A stretch of DNA of 47,379 nucleotides from Dysgonamonadaceae bacterium (GCA_031272085.1 JAISUN010000034.1:1-47379), one strand, 5' to 3'; shown: positions 26,186 through 36,214, counted from the stretch's first letter. Notes: a model not told the origin generated them from the letters alone. Numbers and translations are program-made.

Positions 26186-27502
26186 ATGAAACAGATAAAA
26201 TCATATTCATATATCGGCGTTTTGCTGCTGGCCTTATTCGCGGCTTCCTGCACCCGGACTACCGAAGACCTCTTCGACGAATCGGCCGCTCAACGCATCA
26301 ACACCGCAGTAAAAGAAGCAAAAGAACTGCTGCTGACCTCGAACAACGGCTGGGTTATGACCTATTTCCCTACCGAATCGCAGGCCGGAGCAACATATTT
26401 AGTCAAGTTCAACAGCAACGGACTTGCCCAAATGGGAACAAAAAACGACTACGTATCCTCCTACTCCGAGGGCGAAGGATACTGGGACGTTTTAGCCGAA
26501 AGCGGCGCAGTGCTGACTTTCAACTCCTACATTCCCATTTTCCACATCTATTCCGACCCATCGAGCGGGCTGGGAAGCGGGACGGGAGTAGGACTTGGAG
26601 GCGACTACGAATTTATAATTATGGAAACCTCGCAGGATAAAATCATCCTGAAAGGCAAAAAACACGGAGTTTACATCTATCTTACCCGCCTGTCCGACGG
26701 ACAAAACTGGCCGGATTATTTCGTGAAACTCGAAGAAATGAACAACCGGATGTTCAATCCCTGCATTACGGAACTGACCATGACGGTGAATGATACCCTC
26801 TTTTCGCTAACCGACCCATATACGCACATCCCTGCAATTACTCAGGAAGGCAAAGACCCTGTTACCGAAAGCGTAACCTTGCCTTTTATCGTTACCGACA
26901 AGGGGATTTTGTTCGCAAAAACCACGGAATTTGCCGGAACAAAACTACGGGAATTTGAACTTTCGAGCGACGGAAACTCGCTTGTATGCGTCGATAAAGA
27001 TGAAAATGGCCAAACGGTAAACGCAAAAATCGAAAACGCCGCAAGCGCGGAAGATTTCTTCTTCGATGCGGCAGACAACGGCTTCCGCTGGACAATCCTT
27101 TCGGGCGAAAACGATATGTCGTCCGCCGTCCGCACAATTTACAGCCGCATCGAACAGGCATTTGCCGCCGTAAACACCACTGTTGCGCAAATATCGCTCC
27201 TCTATTATTCCAAAAACAAAACAGACGCCGTGTATATCGAAAACAGCAAAAAAGCCGGCGGATACCTCTATTTCGACAAACAGCGCACTGCCGACGGAGT
27301 TGCTTACACTTTCCGGAATCAGTACGATTCCAACGGCCGCTCGTTCTATACCTATTACGACGGAGTAGCCGACCTGATGACGCTCCTCAACGGTACGTTC
27401 CGCATCGAACGCATCTCGTCGCTGCTCAATCCTTCGACGCTGAAACTGACTGACGTTTCAAACCCCAACGTCTGGTTCTGCATAAACGCAAAAACTAATT
27501 GA
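26186..27502 (+). CDS. DUF4302 lipoprotein of the uptake operon
   Basis: A 438-residue lipoprotein (signal peptide ending LFAAS|C). The start of the mature protein, ESAAQRINTAVKEAKELLLTSNNGWVMTYFP, is characteristic of DUF4302 proteins, which are repeatedly found beside the metallohydrolase lipoproteins described just upstream. The rest is beta-rich with no catalytic motif. It likely sits on the outer surface and may capture or present the substrate of the SusC/SusD pair. The gap to the metallohydrolase gene is 4 bp, so the two are tightly co-translated. Confidence 0.85.
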   Translation: MKQIKSYSYIGVLLLALFAASCTRTTEDLFDESAAQRINTAVKEAKELLLTSNNGWVMTYFPTESQAGATYLVKFNSNGLAQMGTKNDYVSSYSEGEGYWDVLAESGAVLTFNSYIPIFHIYSDPSSGLGSGTGVGLGGDYEFIIMETSQDKIILKGKKHGVYIYLTRLSDGQNWPDYFVKLEEMNNRMFNPCITELTMTVNDTLFSLTDPYTHIPAITQEGKDPVTESVTLPFIVTDKGILFAKTTEFAGTKLREFELSSDGNSLVCVDKDENGQTVNAKIENAASAEDFFFDAADNGFRWTILSGENDMSSAVRTIYSRIEQAFAAVNTTVAQISLLYYSKNKTDAVYIENSKKAGGYLYFDKQRTADGVAYTFRNQYDSNGRSFYTYYDGVADLMTLLNGTFRIERISSLLNPSTLKLTDVSNPNVWFCINAKTN

Positions 27503-27556
27503 ATTTACATATTTTGTAAAAATGAACAATTTTATTAACATTAAAAATTAAAGCAA

Positions 27557-29968
27557 ATGAAAAGAAATCTACTCGTCTCATCGCTGTTGGTTTTCGCTTT
27601 AAGCCTTGGTGCACAAAGCATTACAACTAACATGCCGAAAGTGAAGAAAGAAAGCGTTTCTTCCCCGACCAACAGTCCGAAAATGGACGTTAAACCGGTC
27701 AGTATGGCTGCAAAACAAAGCCCTGCCCTCCTTTCGGGGCGCGTAAAAGACGTTTTATCGTCTAAAACTCTTAAAAACGGCTCGCAACTCCGCGTAGTAA
27801 AACTCGATAACGGCCTGATTAAAAAGCAAATAATCCCGGCTGACAAATCGTTGATGCTGAATAACAAAATTTCTACGCAGAAAAATCCCCATTACCTTCC
27901 TTCTGCAAAAGCCGACGAAGGCTCGCTTTACGAAAGTTTTGAGGGTTGGGACGGCACAGACCCCGACTGGCTGCCCGCAGGCTGGACAAAGGAAAGCAAA
28001 ACCGGCATGCCACCCGCTACGGAGGACATTTACGGCGATGTTTATAACTTTACGTGGAAAACCGACGACGGCAATTATTACGTTACCCCCATCGACGGAG
28101 CATATAACGCTCACTGCCAGTGGGCTATGCCTTTCGAAACAACCGACGGCTCCGGCAATACGGTAACGATTACCCCGCCAACTTCCGACGAGTGGCTGAT
28201 TTCGCCCGCCGTAGAGGTTAAAGATAATTACGTATGGAATTTCTATATCCAGATGGACCCGTTCTGGGCAAGGTTCAATTATGATACATACGAATTTACC
28301 GAAATGAAAACCCGCGTAGAGGCGCTGGTTTCCATAGATAACGGAGCAAACTGGACTGAACTCTGGAACTCGGACGCTTATATGATGAGTTTTTCCGACT
28401 CCCTGCTTTGGGAAATAACTTACTTCCCCTGGGTTTACGGCCGCTTCGATTTGAAAGATTATGTCGGCAAAACAATAAAAACCGCTATCCGCTATATCGA
28501 CAACGACGGCGAATCGGTATTTGTGGACAAAGTAACTGTCGGCCTGCTGCAACCTACGGCATTTTATTCTTATCCCGCAGGATTTTTAGTTGCCGGACTG
28601 TCGAAATATTACAGCACCTACAACAGTAGTTTGAACGCTGTCATAGGAAATGCTTATAATCCCGTTCAATGGACTGCGCAGACTATGGACGCCGAATCGG
28701 TATCATGGGATTTCGGCCCCTACGGCATTAAAGAAGAAGAAAATCCCCTTGTATCAATCCCTTACTCTTATATAGAAATGCCTGTTTTAACCGCTACAAG
28801 CGGAGGCGGAAATGCAACTTACCAGTGGGGAACAACAAACCCATATCTGTTTTCGGGAGGACAATTATCAGATTATTTAGCGACGAAGGTTGAAGCGGGA
28901 AATTATGACTTAAACCGCCGTTATACCCGTTATACCGATATAAATGCCGAAGGGATGGCCTCATTCGGAACATTCAAGGGAGTTGCAAACTACTTTGAAA
29001 AGCCTGTAACCAAATATTTGGTAGATACTTTCTTTGTACACGCCGGCAATTTGGTAGCAAAAGCGGGCGAACCCGTAAGGCTGACAATTATAAAAGTTGA
29101 TGAAGACGGTTATTTAAGCGATACTCTCACTGTCGCCGAAACATATCCCGAAGATTTTATTCTTGCATTTAATTCCGGGGGTTATGATTATTACACCGTT
29201 CCGTTTACATTCAAGGAAGTTGACCCCGAAACTCATCTTGAAACAGATACCTGGCTCGAAATCGACAGCCCGATTTTAGTTGAGTTTGATAATTATGAAT
29301 CCGGCGATATGTTCTTCCAATACGAAGACCACATAGACGGTTCCAATTATGCGTATATTACTTTTGAAGAAGGTTTGCTGTCTTTGTCCTATTTCGACAT
29401 TTATACTTCGCTTCTGTTCGATATGAGCGTATATTTCCCGTTCTTATATACCGCAGACGACAAGTACGACGCTCCCGTAGCAGGCGGAACAAAGGCATTT
29501 GAAATCAATACCTATTGGCACCCCAACGGCTGGTGGTTAGCAGAAGAATTGCCCGACTGGATTACGCTCGGCGATTTTTCGCTTAACTCATCAACAGGAG
29601 TTGTTACCTTGCCGGTACAGGTCGCTGCTCTGCCAGCCGGAACCACAGGCCGCAGCGGAGACGTTAAAATATCATCTTATGCTTGCGACATAACTCTGCA
29701 AATCAAGCAAGGCGACGCTTACTACTCCGGAATCGCTACGGCAACCGCTGTAAGCGGCGCGAAAGCAGTCCGCCAGGGCGACAATTTCTTCCTGACCTAC
29801 CCTGCCGGAACGACTTCGGTAAGCCTCTATGCCGTTTCAGGCCAGAAAATAGCAAGTTACGCGCTTGGCAAGAGCGGACAGTTCACGCTTCCCGCCGCCA
29901 AACTCACAAAAGGCGTTTATCTGCTGAAATTCAACGGAATAAATCAAACAATAAAAATCCTGAAATAA
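27557..29968 (+). CDS. Secreted T9SS cargo with choice-of-anchor-J-type domain
   Basis: An 803-residue protein. A signal peptide (LLVSSLLVFALSLGAQ) is followed by a basic linker. A beta-sandwich domain begins SLYESFEGWDGTDPDWLPAGW and includes SPAVEVKDNYVW and VEALVSIDNGANWTELW, a pattern typical of choice-of-anchor J/MAM-like domains (residues ~120-335). A middle region of unknown fold follows. The C-terminus (SLYAVSGQKIASYAL, then LTKGVYLLKFNG, then QTIKILK) is a T9SS type A sorting tail, so the protein should cross the outer membrane by type IX secretion and be anchored or released. It ends the SusC operon (54 bp gap) before a strong terminator. Confidence 0.85.
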   Translation: MKRNLLVSSLLVFALSLGAQSITTNMPKVKKESVSSPTNSPKMDVKPVSMAAKQSPALLSGRVKDVLSSKTLKNGSQLRVVKLDNGLIKKQIIPADKSLMLNNKISTQKNPHYLPSAKADEGSLYESFEGWDGTDPDWLPAGWTKESKTGMPPATEDIYGDVYNFTWKTDDGNYYVTPIDGAYNAHCQWAMPFETTDGSGNTVTITPPTSDEWLISPAVEVKDNYVWNFYIQMDPFWARFNYDTYEFTEMKTRVEALVSIDNGANWTELWNSDAYMMSFSDSLLWEITYFPWVYGRFDLKDYVGKTIKTAIRYIDNDGESVFVDKVTVGLLQPTAFYSYPAGFLVAGLSKYYSTYNSSLNAVIGNAYNPVQWTAQTMDAESVSWDFGPYGIKEEENPLVSIPYSYIEMPVLTATSGGGNATYQWGTTNPYLFSGGQLSDYLATKVEAGNYDLNRRYTRYTDINAEGMASFGTFKGVANYFEKPVTKYLVDTFFVHAGNLVAKAGEPVRLTIIKVDEDGYLSDTLTVAETYPEDFILAFNSGGYDYYTVPFTFKEVDPETHLETDTWLEIDSPILVEFDNYESGDMFFQYEDHIDGSNYAYITFEEGLLSLSYFDIYTSLLFDMSVYFPFLYTADDKYDAPVAGGTKAFEINTYWHPNGWWLAEELPDWITLGDFSLNSSTGVVTLPVQVAALPAGTTGRSGDVKISSYACDITLQIKQGDAYYSGIATATAVSGAKAVRQGDNFFLTYPAGTTSVSLYAVSGQKIASYALGKSGQFTLPAAKLTKGVYLLKFNGINQTIKILK

Positions 29969-29980
29969 GAAAATTTTCAG

Positions 29981-30027
29981 GAAAAACAAAAAAAGGCAGG
30001 CTTTACGCCTGCCTTTTTTTGTTTTTC
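29981..30027. terminator. Very strong bidirectional terminator
   Basis: Perfect 21 bp arms (29981-30001 and 30007-30027) around a 5 nt loop. The GC core GGCAGGC/GCCTGCC is flanked by A-runs on one side and T-runs on the other, so it works on both strands. It separates the SusC operon from convergent dapL. Confidence 0.95.
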
Positions 30028-30030
30028 AAA

Positions 30031-31227
30031 TTAGCCGAACAGAGTTTTTATCCGCTCGACAGCGCTGACTGTGCTTTCCCTGTTGCCGAAAGCGGTAAAA
30101 CGGAAAAATCCCTCACCCGAAGCGCCGAAGCCGGAGCCGGGGGTACCGACAACCTGTATCTTGTTGAGCAGCAGGTCGAAAAACTCCCACGAACTCATTC
30201 CGTCGGCAGTGCGGCTCCAAATATAGGGGGCGTTCTGTCCGCCGTAACATTCGAGGCCGACCTGTTCGAGCGCATCTTTAATGATTTTCGCGTTTTGCAT
30301 ATAATAGGCAATCGTTTCGCGCGTCTGGCGCTGTCCTTCGGGCGTGAAAACCGCTTCGGCTCCGCGCTGGATGATGTAAGCCGTACCGTTGAACTTGGTC
30401 GATTGCCGGCGTTTCCAGAGCGCATTAAGCGAAACTTCCGCGCCTTTTGAAGTACGGGCTTTAAGTTCCTCCGGCACAATGGTATAGCCGCAACGGAGGC
30501 CGGTAAATCCGGCTGTTTTCGAGAAACTGCGGAACTCTATTGCGCACTCTTTCGCGCCCTCAATCTCGAAAATGCTGTGCGGAACGTCGCCGTCGGCGAT
30601 AAAAGCCTCGTAAGCGGCGTCGAACAGCAGTAATGAGCCGTTGGCAAGCGCGTAATCGACCCAGGGTTTCAGTTGGGCTTTCGTCAGTACCGTTCCGGTA
30701 GGATTATTCGGATAGCAGAGGTAAACAATATCGGCTTTTTTCTTTGGAAACGGCGGTACAAAGCCGTTTTCCGGCGTGCAGGGCAAAAGTTCGATTTTGC
30801 GGCCGGCCATCAGGTTTGTATCCACGTAAACCGGATAGGCGGGGTCGGTAATGGCCACCTGATTGTCGGCGCCGAGAATGTCGCCGATATTTCCGGTATC
30901 GCTTTTTGCGCCGTCGCTGACGATAATTTCGCTTGCGCGGACGGGGATTCCGCGGTTCAGAAATTCGTGCCGGTGAATGGCGTCGATAAGAAATTCGTAA
31001 CCCGCGTCGGGAGCGTAACCGCGCAAAGTTTTTGCGTCGGTCATCTCGTCGGTCGCCTTGTGAATCGCCTCGATAACGGCGGGCGCAATCGGCCGGGTTA
31101 TGTCGCCTATTCCCAGACTGATAACCTCTTTTTCGGGATGCGCCGCCCGATATTCCCTCACTCGTTTGCCCACTTCGGCAAACAGATAATTATTCCCTAT
31201 TTCGGTGTAATGTTCGTTTATTTGCAT
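30031..31227 (-). CDS. dapL: LL-diaminopimelate aminotransferase
   Basis: A 398-residue class I PLP aminotransferase that makes LL-diaminopimelate from tetrahydrodipicolinate in one step, for lysine and peptidoglycan. Family hallmarks include MQINEHYTEIGNNYLFAEV at the start, ISLGIGDITRPIAP, GYAPDAGYEFL, the PLP lysine in FRSFSKTAGFTGLRCGYT, and NPYxxWxR-like positions near the end (GSGFGASGEGFFRFTAFG). The start at 31227 is chosen because the -7 box at 31250-31257 lies downstream of the longer frame's ATG. It is a monocistronic gene sharing a short divergent promoter region with the antiporter gene. Confidence 0.95.
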   Translation of the reverse strand: MQINEHYTEIGNNYLFAEVGKRVREYRAAHPEKEVISLGIGDITRPIAPAVIEAIHKATDEMTDAKTLRGYAPDAGYEFLIDAIHRHEFLNRGIPVRASEIIVSDGAKSDTGNIGDILGADNQVAITDPAYPVYVDTNLMAGRKIELLPCTPENGFVPPFPKKKADIVYLCYPNNPTGTVLTKAQLKPWVDYALANGSLLLFDAAYEAFIADGDVPHSIFEIEGAKECAIEFRSFSKTAGFTGLRCGYTIVPEELKARTSKGAEVSLNALWKRRQSTKFNGTAYIIQRGAEAVFTPEGQRQTRETIAYYMQNAKIIKDALEQVGLECYGGQNAPYIWSRTADGMSSWEFFDLLLNKIQVVGTPGSGFGASGEGFFRFTAFGNRESTVSAVERIKTLFG

Positions 31228-31249
31228 TGAGTTTTCAAAATTAAAAGTG

Positions 31250-31257
31250 CAAATGTA
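31250..31257 (-). promoter_or_regulatory. Candidate -7 box for dapL
   Basis: The minus strand reads TACATTTG, giving a start near 31246 and a 19 nt leader. The -33 position is not consensus. Confidence 0.55.
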
Positions 31258-31279
31258 CGGATTTTTCGCCAAAAATTAT

Positions 31280-31287
31280 TAATTTTG
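31280..31287 (+). promoter_or_regulatory. Candidate -7 box for the antiporter-kdsB operon
   Basis: TAATTTTG on the plus strand, only 22 bp from the opposing dapL box, so the two promoters are back to back within an 81 bp gap. The -33 match is weak. Confidence 0.5.
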
Positions 31288-31308
31288 CAATCATTTTAAA
31301 ATATTAAT

Positions 31309-33555
31309 ATGTCCGAACTACCTTCACTTGTTTCGTATTTAGCATTAATTCTGGCTTGCGCGGGCGTTTTTTCGCTCATCTTCAAGTGGCTGAAACAGCC
31401 GATTGTGCTGGCCTACATCGTGGCGGGAATCGTCGCCTCGTTTTTCATAACCAAACACACGCCTGATTACGAAAACATCGAAACCTGGGCGCAAATCGGC
31501 GTCATTTTCCTGCTTTTTGGGCTTGGCCTCGAATTTAGTTTCAAAAAACTTATGAAAGTCGGCTCGACGGCCTTTATTGCGTCGCTTTTCCTTGTTGTGT
31601 CGATGATTGCGCTCGGCTATTTTACCGGGGTTTGCTTCGGCTGGCCGCCAATGAAAAGCATTTTTCTCGGAGCGATGATTTGTATGTCTTCGACAATGAT
31701 TATAATAAAAGTTTTCGACGACCTGAAACTGACAAACCGCAATTTTGCCGGAATAGTTTTGGGGATTCTGATAATAGAAGACCTTGTTGCAGTCCTGCTG
31801 ATGGTGCTGCTTTCGGCTGTCGCGGTCAGCAACCGCGTGGAAGGAAGCCAACTGCTCGGCAGCCTGTTTAAACTGCTTTCATTTCTTGTTTTCTGGTTTA
31901 TTCTCGGCACTTTTCTTATCCCCACTTTTCTGCGCCGGATGAAGCGTTTCCTCAATGACGAGGCGATTCTGATAATCTCGCTCGCCTTCTGTCTGGGAAT
32001 GGTTTTTCTGGCTACGCAAGCCGGCTTTTCGGCCGCTCTGGGAGCCTTCATTATGGGGTCGATACTGTCGGAAACAATAGATTCGGAGCGGATTGAGCAT
32101 CTTATCCAGCCGATTAAAAACCTGTTTGGGGCAATATTTTTCGTGTCGGTCGGGATGATGGTTCAAGTAACGAGCCTCGGCTCATACATCGTTCCAATCG
32201 TGATTATCAGCATAGTTGTGATTGTCGGGCAATCGCTTTTCGCGACAACGGGCGTGCTGCTTTCCGGCCAAAATCTGCGCACTTCGGTCGCCGCCGGATT
32301 CTCGCTTTCGCAACTTGGCGAGTTTTCCTATATTATAGGAGCCTTGGGATTGAGCCTCGGAGTTGTGGAAGAATCGCTGTACCAGATTATCGTTTCGGTA
32401 TCGGTAATTACCATATTCACAACGCCTTATATGATGAGGCTTTCCAATCCGGCAACCGCCTTCCTCGAACGGAAACTGCCTCAAAAATGGCAGGATTTCC
32501 TGAATAAAAACGCTTCGGGCGCACATCCCGTAAACCAAAACAGCCTCTGGAAAAAACTGCTGACGCAGATGGCCACTTCTACCGCTATCTACTTCTTTAT
32601 CAGCATAGTACTCGTAACTTTCGCCTTGCGATATTTACATCCTTTCGCGCTGAAACTGCTGCCCGGGACAAAAGGCAACATCGTTACCGCATTCATCCTC
32701 CTGTTGGCCGTTTCGCCCTTTGTCCGCGCAATAATCATCAAGAAAAACCGCTCTTACGAATTTACCAAACTCTGGGCTGAAAGCAAGAGCAACCACGGGC
32801 CGCTGCTGTTTACGATTATTTTCCGCGTAATGCTGTGCGCCGGCCTGATAATGTTCATCCTGTTTAAACTTTTCCACACGAATTTTGTGATTGCATTTGC
32901 GCTCGCAGTCGTGCTGATGATAATGTTTACCGCCTCGAAACACCTGAAAGTGCGCTCGCGGCTGATAGAAGCCCGCTTCAAGGAAAATTTCAACGAAAAA
33001 GAACTCTATCACGAATCGAAAGCGCCTGTAACAAAAGGTTTTGCAAATCACGTTTTGGAACGCGACCTCCACCTCTCGAATTTCGCCATCGAACCTTATT
33101 TTTCGATAGTCGGAAAAACGCTTAAAGAACTCAATTTCAGGCAGTTCTTCGGAGTGAATATTGTAACGATAGTGCGCGGCCAGATGCGGATAAACATTCC
33201 CAACGGCAATGAGCGGATTTTCCCCGGCGACCAGATTGTGGTTCTCGGAACCGACGAACAGATGGACCTTTTCCGCTCGCGCCTCGAAGAAAAACGCAAA
33301 AAATACGAGAAAATCGAGGACAAACCGCAACCGGAAGTCCGTATGAGCCAGATTCAGGTTTCGCCCGAATCGAGACTGATTGGCAAAACTATCCGCAATT
33401 CAGGCATCCACGAGCATTACAAGTGCCTCGTAATAGGCATCGAGCGCGAAAATTATTCTATGCAAAATCCCGATTTGGATTTGGAACTTGCCGAAGGCGA
33501 TATTATCTGGCTGATAGGCGAATATGACAACATATTAAAAATAAGCGAGTTATGA
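31309..33555 (+). CDS. CPA2 cation/proton antiporter with two RCK-C domains
   Basis: A 748-residue inner-membrane protein. Residues 1-380 form a Kef-type Na+/H+ exchanger domain of about 12 helices, with [23 protein letters not shown] and [18 protein letters not shown] segments. Further helices lie at about 425-550. There is no nucleotide-binding KTN domain; instead two RCK_C (TrkA_C) domains follow, at about residues 585-660 ([15 protein letters not shown]) and 675-748 ([21 protein letters not shown]). It probably exports K+ or Na+ in exchange for protons under ligand control. Its stop overlaps the kdsB start by 4 bp (ATGA). Confidence 0.9.
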   Translation: MSELPSLVSYLALILACAGVFSLIFKWLKQPIVLAYIVAGIVASFFITKHTPDYENIETWAQIGVIFLLFGLGLEFSFKKLMKVGSTAFIASLFLVVSMIALGYFTGVCFGWPPMKSIFLGAMICMSSTMIIIKVFDDLKLTNRNFAGIVLGILIIEDLVAVLLMVLLSAVAVSNRVEGSQLLGSLFKLLSFLVFWFILGTFLIPTFLRRMKRFLNDEAILIISLAFCLGMVFLATQAGFSAALGAFIMGSILSETIDSERIEHLIQPIKNLFGAIFFVSVGMMVQVTSLGSYIVPIVIISIVVIVGQSLFATTGVLLSGQNLRTSVAAGFSLSQLGEFSYIIGALGLSLGVVEESLYQIIVSVSVITIFTTPYMMRLSNPATAFLERKLPQKWQDFLNKNASGAHPVNQNSLWKKLLTQMATSTAIYFFISIVLVTFALRYLHPFALKLLPGTKGNIVTAFILLLAVSPFVRAIIIKKNRSYEFTKLWAESKSNHGPLLFTIIFRVMLCAGLIMFILFKLFHTNFVIAFALAVVLMIMFTASKHLKVRSRLIEARFKENFNEKELYHESKAPVTKGFANHVLERDLHLSNFAIEPYFSIVGKTLKELNFRQFFGVNIVTIVRGQMRINIPNGNERIFPGDQIVVLGTDEQMDLFRSRLEEKRKKYEKIEDKPQPEVRMSQIQVSPESRLIGKTIRNSGIHEHYKCLVIGIERENYSMQNPDLDLELAEGDIIWLIGEYDNILKISEL

Positions 33556-34301
33556 CATTTATCGGAATCATTCCGGCGCGGTACGCCTCTACCCGTTTTC
33601 CGGGCAAACCTCTGGCCGATATGGCCGGAAAACCAATGATACAGCGAGTTTACGAGCGCGTCCGGGGACTTTTCGACCACACTGTGGTCGCCACCGACGA
33701 CGAGCGGATTTTCAATGCTGTGGAAAATTTTGGCGGTCAGGCAGTTATGACTTCGCCCAAGCACCGCAGCGGGACCGACCGCTGCTACGAAGCCCTGACG
33801 AAATCGGGCAAAAAGTTCGATGTTGCTGTCAATATCCAGGGCGACGAGCCGTTTATCAAACCCTCGCAAATAGCGCTGCTGAAAGCCTGTTTCGAGGATG
33901 AGCAAACCCAGATTGCAACTCTTGTAAAGCCTTTCGCGGCGGACGCCGGTTTCGAGGCGCTGTTCAATCCCAATTCGCCGAAAGTCGTTCTGAACGCCAA
34001 TCGCGAGGCTATTTATTTCAGCCGCTCCGTAATTCCATATTTTCGCGGAAAAGAGCATACCGAATGGCTGAAATCGGCCGTATATTACAAGCATATAGGC
34101 ATTTACGCCTACCGCGCCGATGTTTTGGCCACGATTACCGCCTTGCCGCAATCGCCTTTGGAACAGGCCGAATCGCTCGAACAACTGCGCTGGATAGAAA
34201 ACGGCTACAAAATAAAAGCCGGCATAACCGACGAAGAAACAACAGGAATCGACACTCCTGAAGATTTGGAAAAGGCGCTGAAACTAATCGACAAATTCTG
34301 A
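33552..34301 (+). CDS. kdsB: 3-deoxy-manno-octulosonate cytidylyltransferase
   Basis: A 249-residue cytosolic enzyme that activates KDO as CMP-KDO for lipid A-core assembly. The nucleotide-binding start [21 protein letters not shown] is diagnostic, as are [22 protein letters not shown] and the C-terminal [12 protein letters not shown]. Length is normal. It is translationally coupled to the upstream antiporter gene. Only 3 bp separate its stop from the stop of the convergent ComEA-like gene, and no terminator is seen. Confidence 0.96.
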   Translation: MTFIGIIPARYASTRFPGKPLADMAGKPMIQRVYERVRGLFDHTVVATDDERIFNAVENFGGQAVMTSPKHRSGTDRCYEALTKSGKKFDVAVNIQGDEPFIKPSQIALLKACFEDEQTQIATLVKPFAADAGFEALFNPNSPKVVLNANREAIYFSRSVIPYFRGKEHTEWLKSAVYYKHIGIYAYRADVLATITALPQSPLEQAESLEQLRWIENGYKIKAGITDEETTGIDTPEDLEKALKLIDKF

Positions 34302-34304
34302 ATC

Positions 34305-35066
34305 TTATTCAAAATCGAAATAATGGCTTAAACGCTCCAAAACGTCGGCCGGAAATTCTTCGAGCAGCGATAACTCGCTGATATTGCCGACTTTACCCTT
34401 CTTATTCCGCATTTCGACAATAGCCTTTGCGCGGTAAAAGTTCATATAAGGATGCGCTTTCAGGCGGTCGAGCGAGGCCTGATTAACTTTTATTTTTGTG
34501 ATTCGGCTTTCGTCCACGCGCAAAAAAGGTTCGATTTTTTCGTAAAGTTCGACGTACATTCCATAAACTTCCTGCAACTGTTCTTTGCGGTAATATCCGC
34601 CTAAAAGTTGTCTGTAACCCGCTATCCGACGGGCAAATGACGAACCGACGCCCGGAATTTTTTTGAGTTCTGCGGTATCGGCCAAATTGAGTTCGAGCGA
34701 CTGTCCGGCTTCGAGTTTTTCCTGCCGCGGAGCGGAGTTTGGGGCTGAATATTGTTCAACAGGCTTATTTTCAGGCTCTTGGCGGTAATAAGTCCGCGTT
34801 TCCGGGATTTTTCCGCCGCTTTGCCGCGGCCGGTTCGATTCCGATGTTTTTTGTTCTGTATAAGGCTGATAGGGAGTATATTGTCCTGCGCTTGTCGCGC
34901 CGGAATTATGTGCCGCAATAGAATCTGTATTTTCAGCAACTTGCTGATTTTTAGCAGTTTTGGGAGTAAAAAGATATTTTCCGAGAAAAATCCCGCCGAC
35001 AAGGGCAATCAGGATGACAATTCCCTGCTTTTCGCGCTTTGAAAAATACAAAAAATCCTTCCACAT
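34305..35066 (-). CDS. ComEA-like helix-hairpin-helix protein with membrane anchor
   Basis: A 253-residue protein. The N-terminus has one transmembrane helix (IVILIALVGGIFLGKYLF), then a low-complexity Pro/Gln/Ser linker. Residues ~140-253 carry helix-hairpin-helix repeats: LNLADTAELKKIPGVGSSFARRIAGYRQ and a second, VNQASLDRLKAHPYMNFYRAKAIVEMR. Single-pass ComEA-like proteins bind double-stranded DNA at the outside of the inner membrane during natural transformation, but Bacteroidota homologues are mostly untested. The start at 35066 (MWKDFLYFSKREKQG) is chosen over the longer frame, whose extension is repeat DNA. It is downstream of the ABC ATPase gene in the same direction. Confidence 0.82.
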   Translation of the reverse strand: MWKDFLYFSKREKQGIVILIALVGGIFLGKYLFTPKTAKNQQVAENTDSIAAHNSGATSAGQYTPYQPYTEQKTSESNRPRQSGGKIPETRTYYRQEPENKPVEQYSAPNSAPRQEKLEAGQSLELNLADTAELKKIPGVGSSFARRIAGYRQLLGGYYRKEQLQEVYGMYVELYEKIEPFLRVDESRITKIKVNQASLDRLKAHPYMNFYRAKAIVEMRNKKGKVGNISELSLLEEFPADVLERLSHYFDFE

Positions 35067-35122
35067 AATAATTAATTTTGAATTTTGAATGAATGAATGA
35101 ATTTTGAATGAATTTTTCATTC
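35067..35122. repeat. Short TTTTGAA/GAAT tandem repeats between the ABC and ComEA genes
   Basis: Overlapping copies of TTTTGAA and GAAT fill the gap between the ABC ATPase stop and the ComEA-like start. The heptamer is the complement of the one found in the glycosyltransferase gene at 19592. Confidence 0.75.
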
Positions 35123-35776
35123 TCAATTTTCAATTATTCCGTCTTTCATTTGAATAATCCGGTCGGAAAGTTGGGCTAATTGCGGGTCGTGTGTAACGAT
35201 GACGAAAGTCTGGTTAAACTCTTTCCGAAGGTCGAAAAACAGGCGGTGCAATTCCTCGCGGTTTTGAGTATCGAGGCTGCCGGAAGGCTCGTCGGCCAAA
35301 ATGACCGAAGGATGGTTTACGAGGGCGCGGGCGACGGCGACGCGCTGCTTTTCGCCGCCCGACAGTTCGGCCGGTTTGTGGCTGAAACGCTCTTTCAGGC
35401 CGAGAAAATCGAGCAGTTCGCGGGCGCGGCGTTCGGCGTCGGAATAGCGGATTTTGCCTATCAGAGCGGGGAGCATCACGTTTTCTACGGCGGTAAATTC
35501 GGGCAGCAACTGGTGAAACTGGAAAACAAATCCGATATTTTTATTTCTGAACGAAGATAAACTCTTGTCTTTCAGTTTAGTAATAACGGTATCGCCGTAA
35601 AAAACTTCCCCCGAATCGGGCGTATCGAGAGCGCCGAGAATTTGCAGCAGAGTGGTTTTTCCCGCTCCGCTGGGGCCTACTATTGCAACTATTTCGCCCT
35701 GCTCGATATTCAGGTCAATCCCTTTCAGGACTTCGAGATTCCCGAAACTTTTCCGGATATTTTTACAGCCAATCAT
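35123..35776 (-). CDS. ABC transporter ATPase, LolD/MacB-type
   Basis: A 217-residue ATPase of LolD size. Walker A is GPSGAGKTT (about residues 34-42), the Q-loop lies in [21 protein letters not shown], the signature is [15 protein letters not shown], and Walker B is [12 protein letters not shown] followed by the H-loop VTHDP. The [12 protein letters not shown] segment is typical of LolD, which powers release of lipoproteins from the inner membrane. No permease gene is adjacent, which is common for lolD in Bacteroidota but leaves the partner unproven. It is followed in the same direction by the ComEA-like gene. Confidence 0.85.
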   Translation of the reverse strand: MIGCKNIRKSFGNLEVLKGIDLNIEQGEIVAIVGPSGAGKTTLLQILGALDTPDSGEVFYGDTVITKLKDKSLSSFRNKNIGFVFQFHQLLPEFTAVENVMLPALIGKIRYSDAERRARELLDFLGLKERFSHKPAELSGGEKQRVAVARALVNHPSVILADEPSGSLDTQNREELHRLFFDLRKEFNQTFVIVTHDPQLAQLSDRIIQMKDGIIEN

Positions 35777-35799
35777 CTTTTTATTTGGTTATCAGGCTG

Positions 35800-35807
35800 C
35801 AAAAGTA
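35800..35807 (-). promoter_or_regulatory. Candidate -7 box for the ABC ATPase gene
   Basis: The minus strand reads TACTTTTG; the start of transcription would be near 35796, 20 nt before the ATG. The -33 element is not consensus. Confidence 0.5.
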
Positions 35808-35859
35808 AGATTTTTTTTGATAAAATTGTCATTTTTTTCTTTTTTCAAATAAAAAACAT

Positions 35860-35867
35860 TACATTTG
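35860..35867 (+). promoter_or_regulatory. Candidate -7 box for the small T9SS-tail protein
   Basis: TACATTTG on the plus strand; transcript start near 35871, 23 nt before the ATG at 35894. A T-rich run occupies the -33 region. Confidence 0.5.
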
Positions 35868-35893
35868 CAGGAAATTAGCAGTATTGTATTTTT

Positions 35894-36214
35894 ATGAAAA
35901 AGACTTTGTCGTTATTGCTGTTCGTTCTTGCGCTGTCGTTTCCGGCCGCTATGTCCGCTCAAAATCAGGAGCGCGACAAACACTCGCCGGTAATTGCGGT
36001 TGATTCGCTTATGCCCGAAATGAACGTGGCAAATAATCGGCTATATCTGAAAAATGCGCCTGTCGGCCGCCGCGTCGATGTGATTACAATTATCGGCAAC
36101 AAGGTGAAGGAAATAGAAATCACTGCAAGCGAAGGCGTTTACGACCTCAATTTGAGGCGGGGCGTTTATATCTTCAAATTAGACGGATTAGTGCGCAAAT
36201 TCCTTGTGCGTTAA
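35894..36214 (+). CDS. Small secreted protein made almost only of a T9SS-tail-like domain
   Basis: A 106-residue protein. A clear signal peptide (LLLFVLALSFPAAMSAQ) is followed by ~17 linker residues, then about 60 residues that look like a T9SS type A sorting domain: LYLKNAPVGRRVDVITIIGN, EGVYDLNLRRGVYIFKL and the end RKFLVR. In normal cargo this beta-sandwich is the last ~80 residues behind a large functional domain; here there is no cargo. It may be a sorting-machinery competitor, a structural surface peptide, or a remnant of a larger protein; I cannot tell which. It has its own promoter and ends 4 bp from the convergent trkH stop. Confidence 0.75.
   Translation: MKKTLSLLLFVLALSFPAAMSAQNQERDKHSPVIAVDSLMPEMNVANNRLYLKNAPVGRRVDVITIIGNKVKEIEITASEGVYDLNLRRGVYIFKLDGLVRKFLVR

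Noticed and set aside
35067..35126. Longer N-terminus for the ComEA-like protein starting at 35126
   Set aside because: The extra 20 residues are encoded by tandem repeat DNA and overlap the upstream stop; the ATG at 35066 directly precedes a normal membrane anchor.
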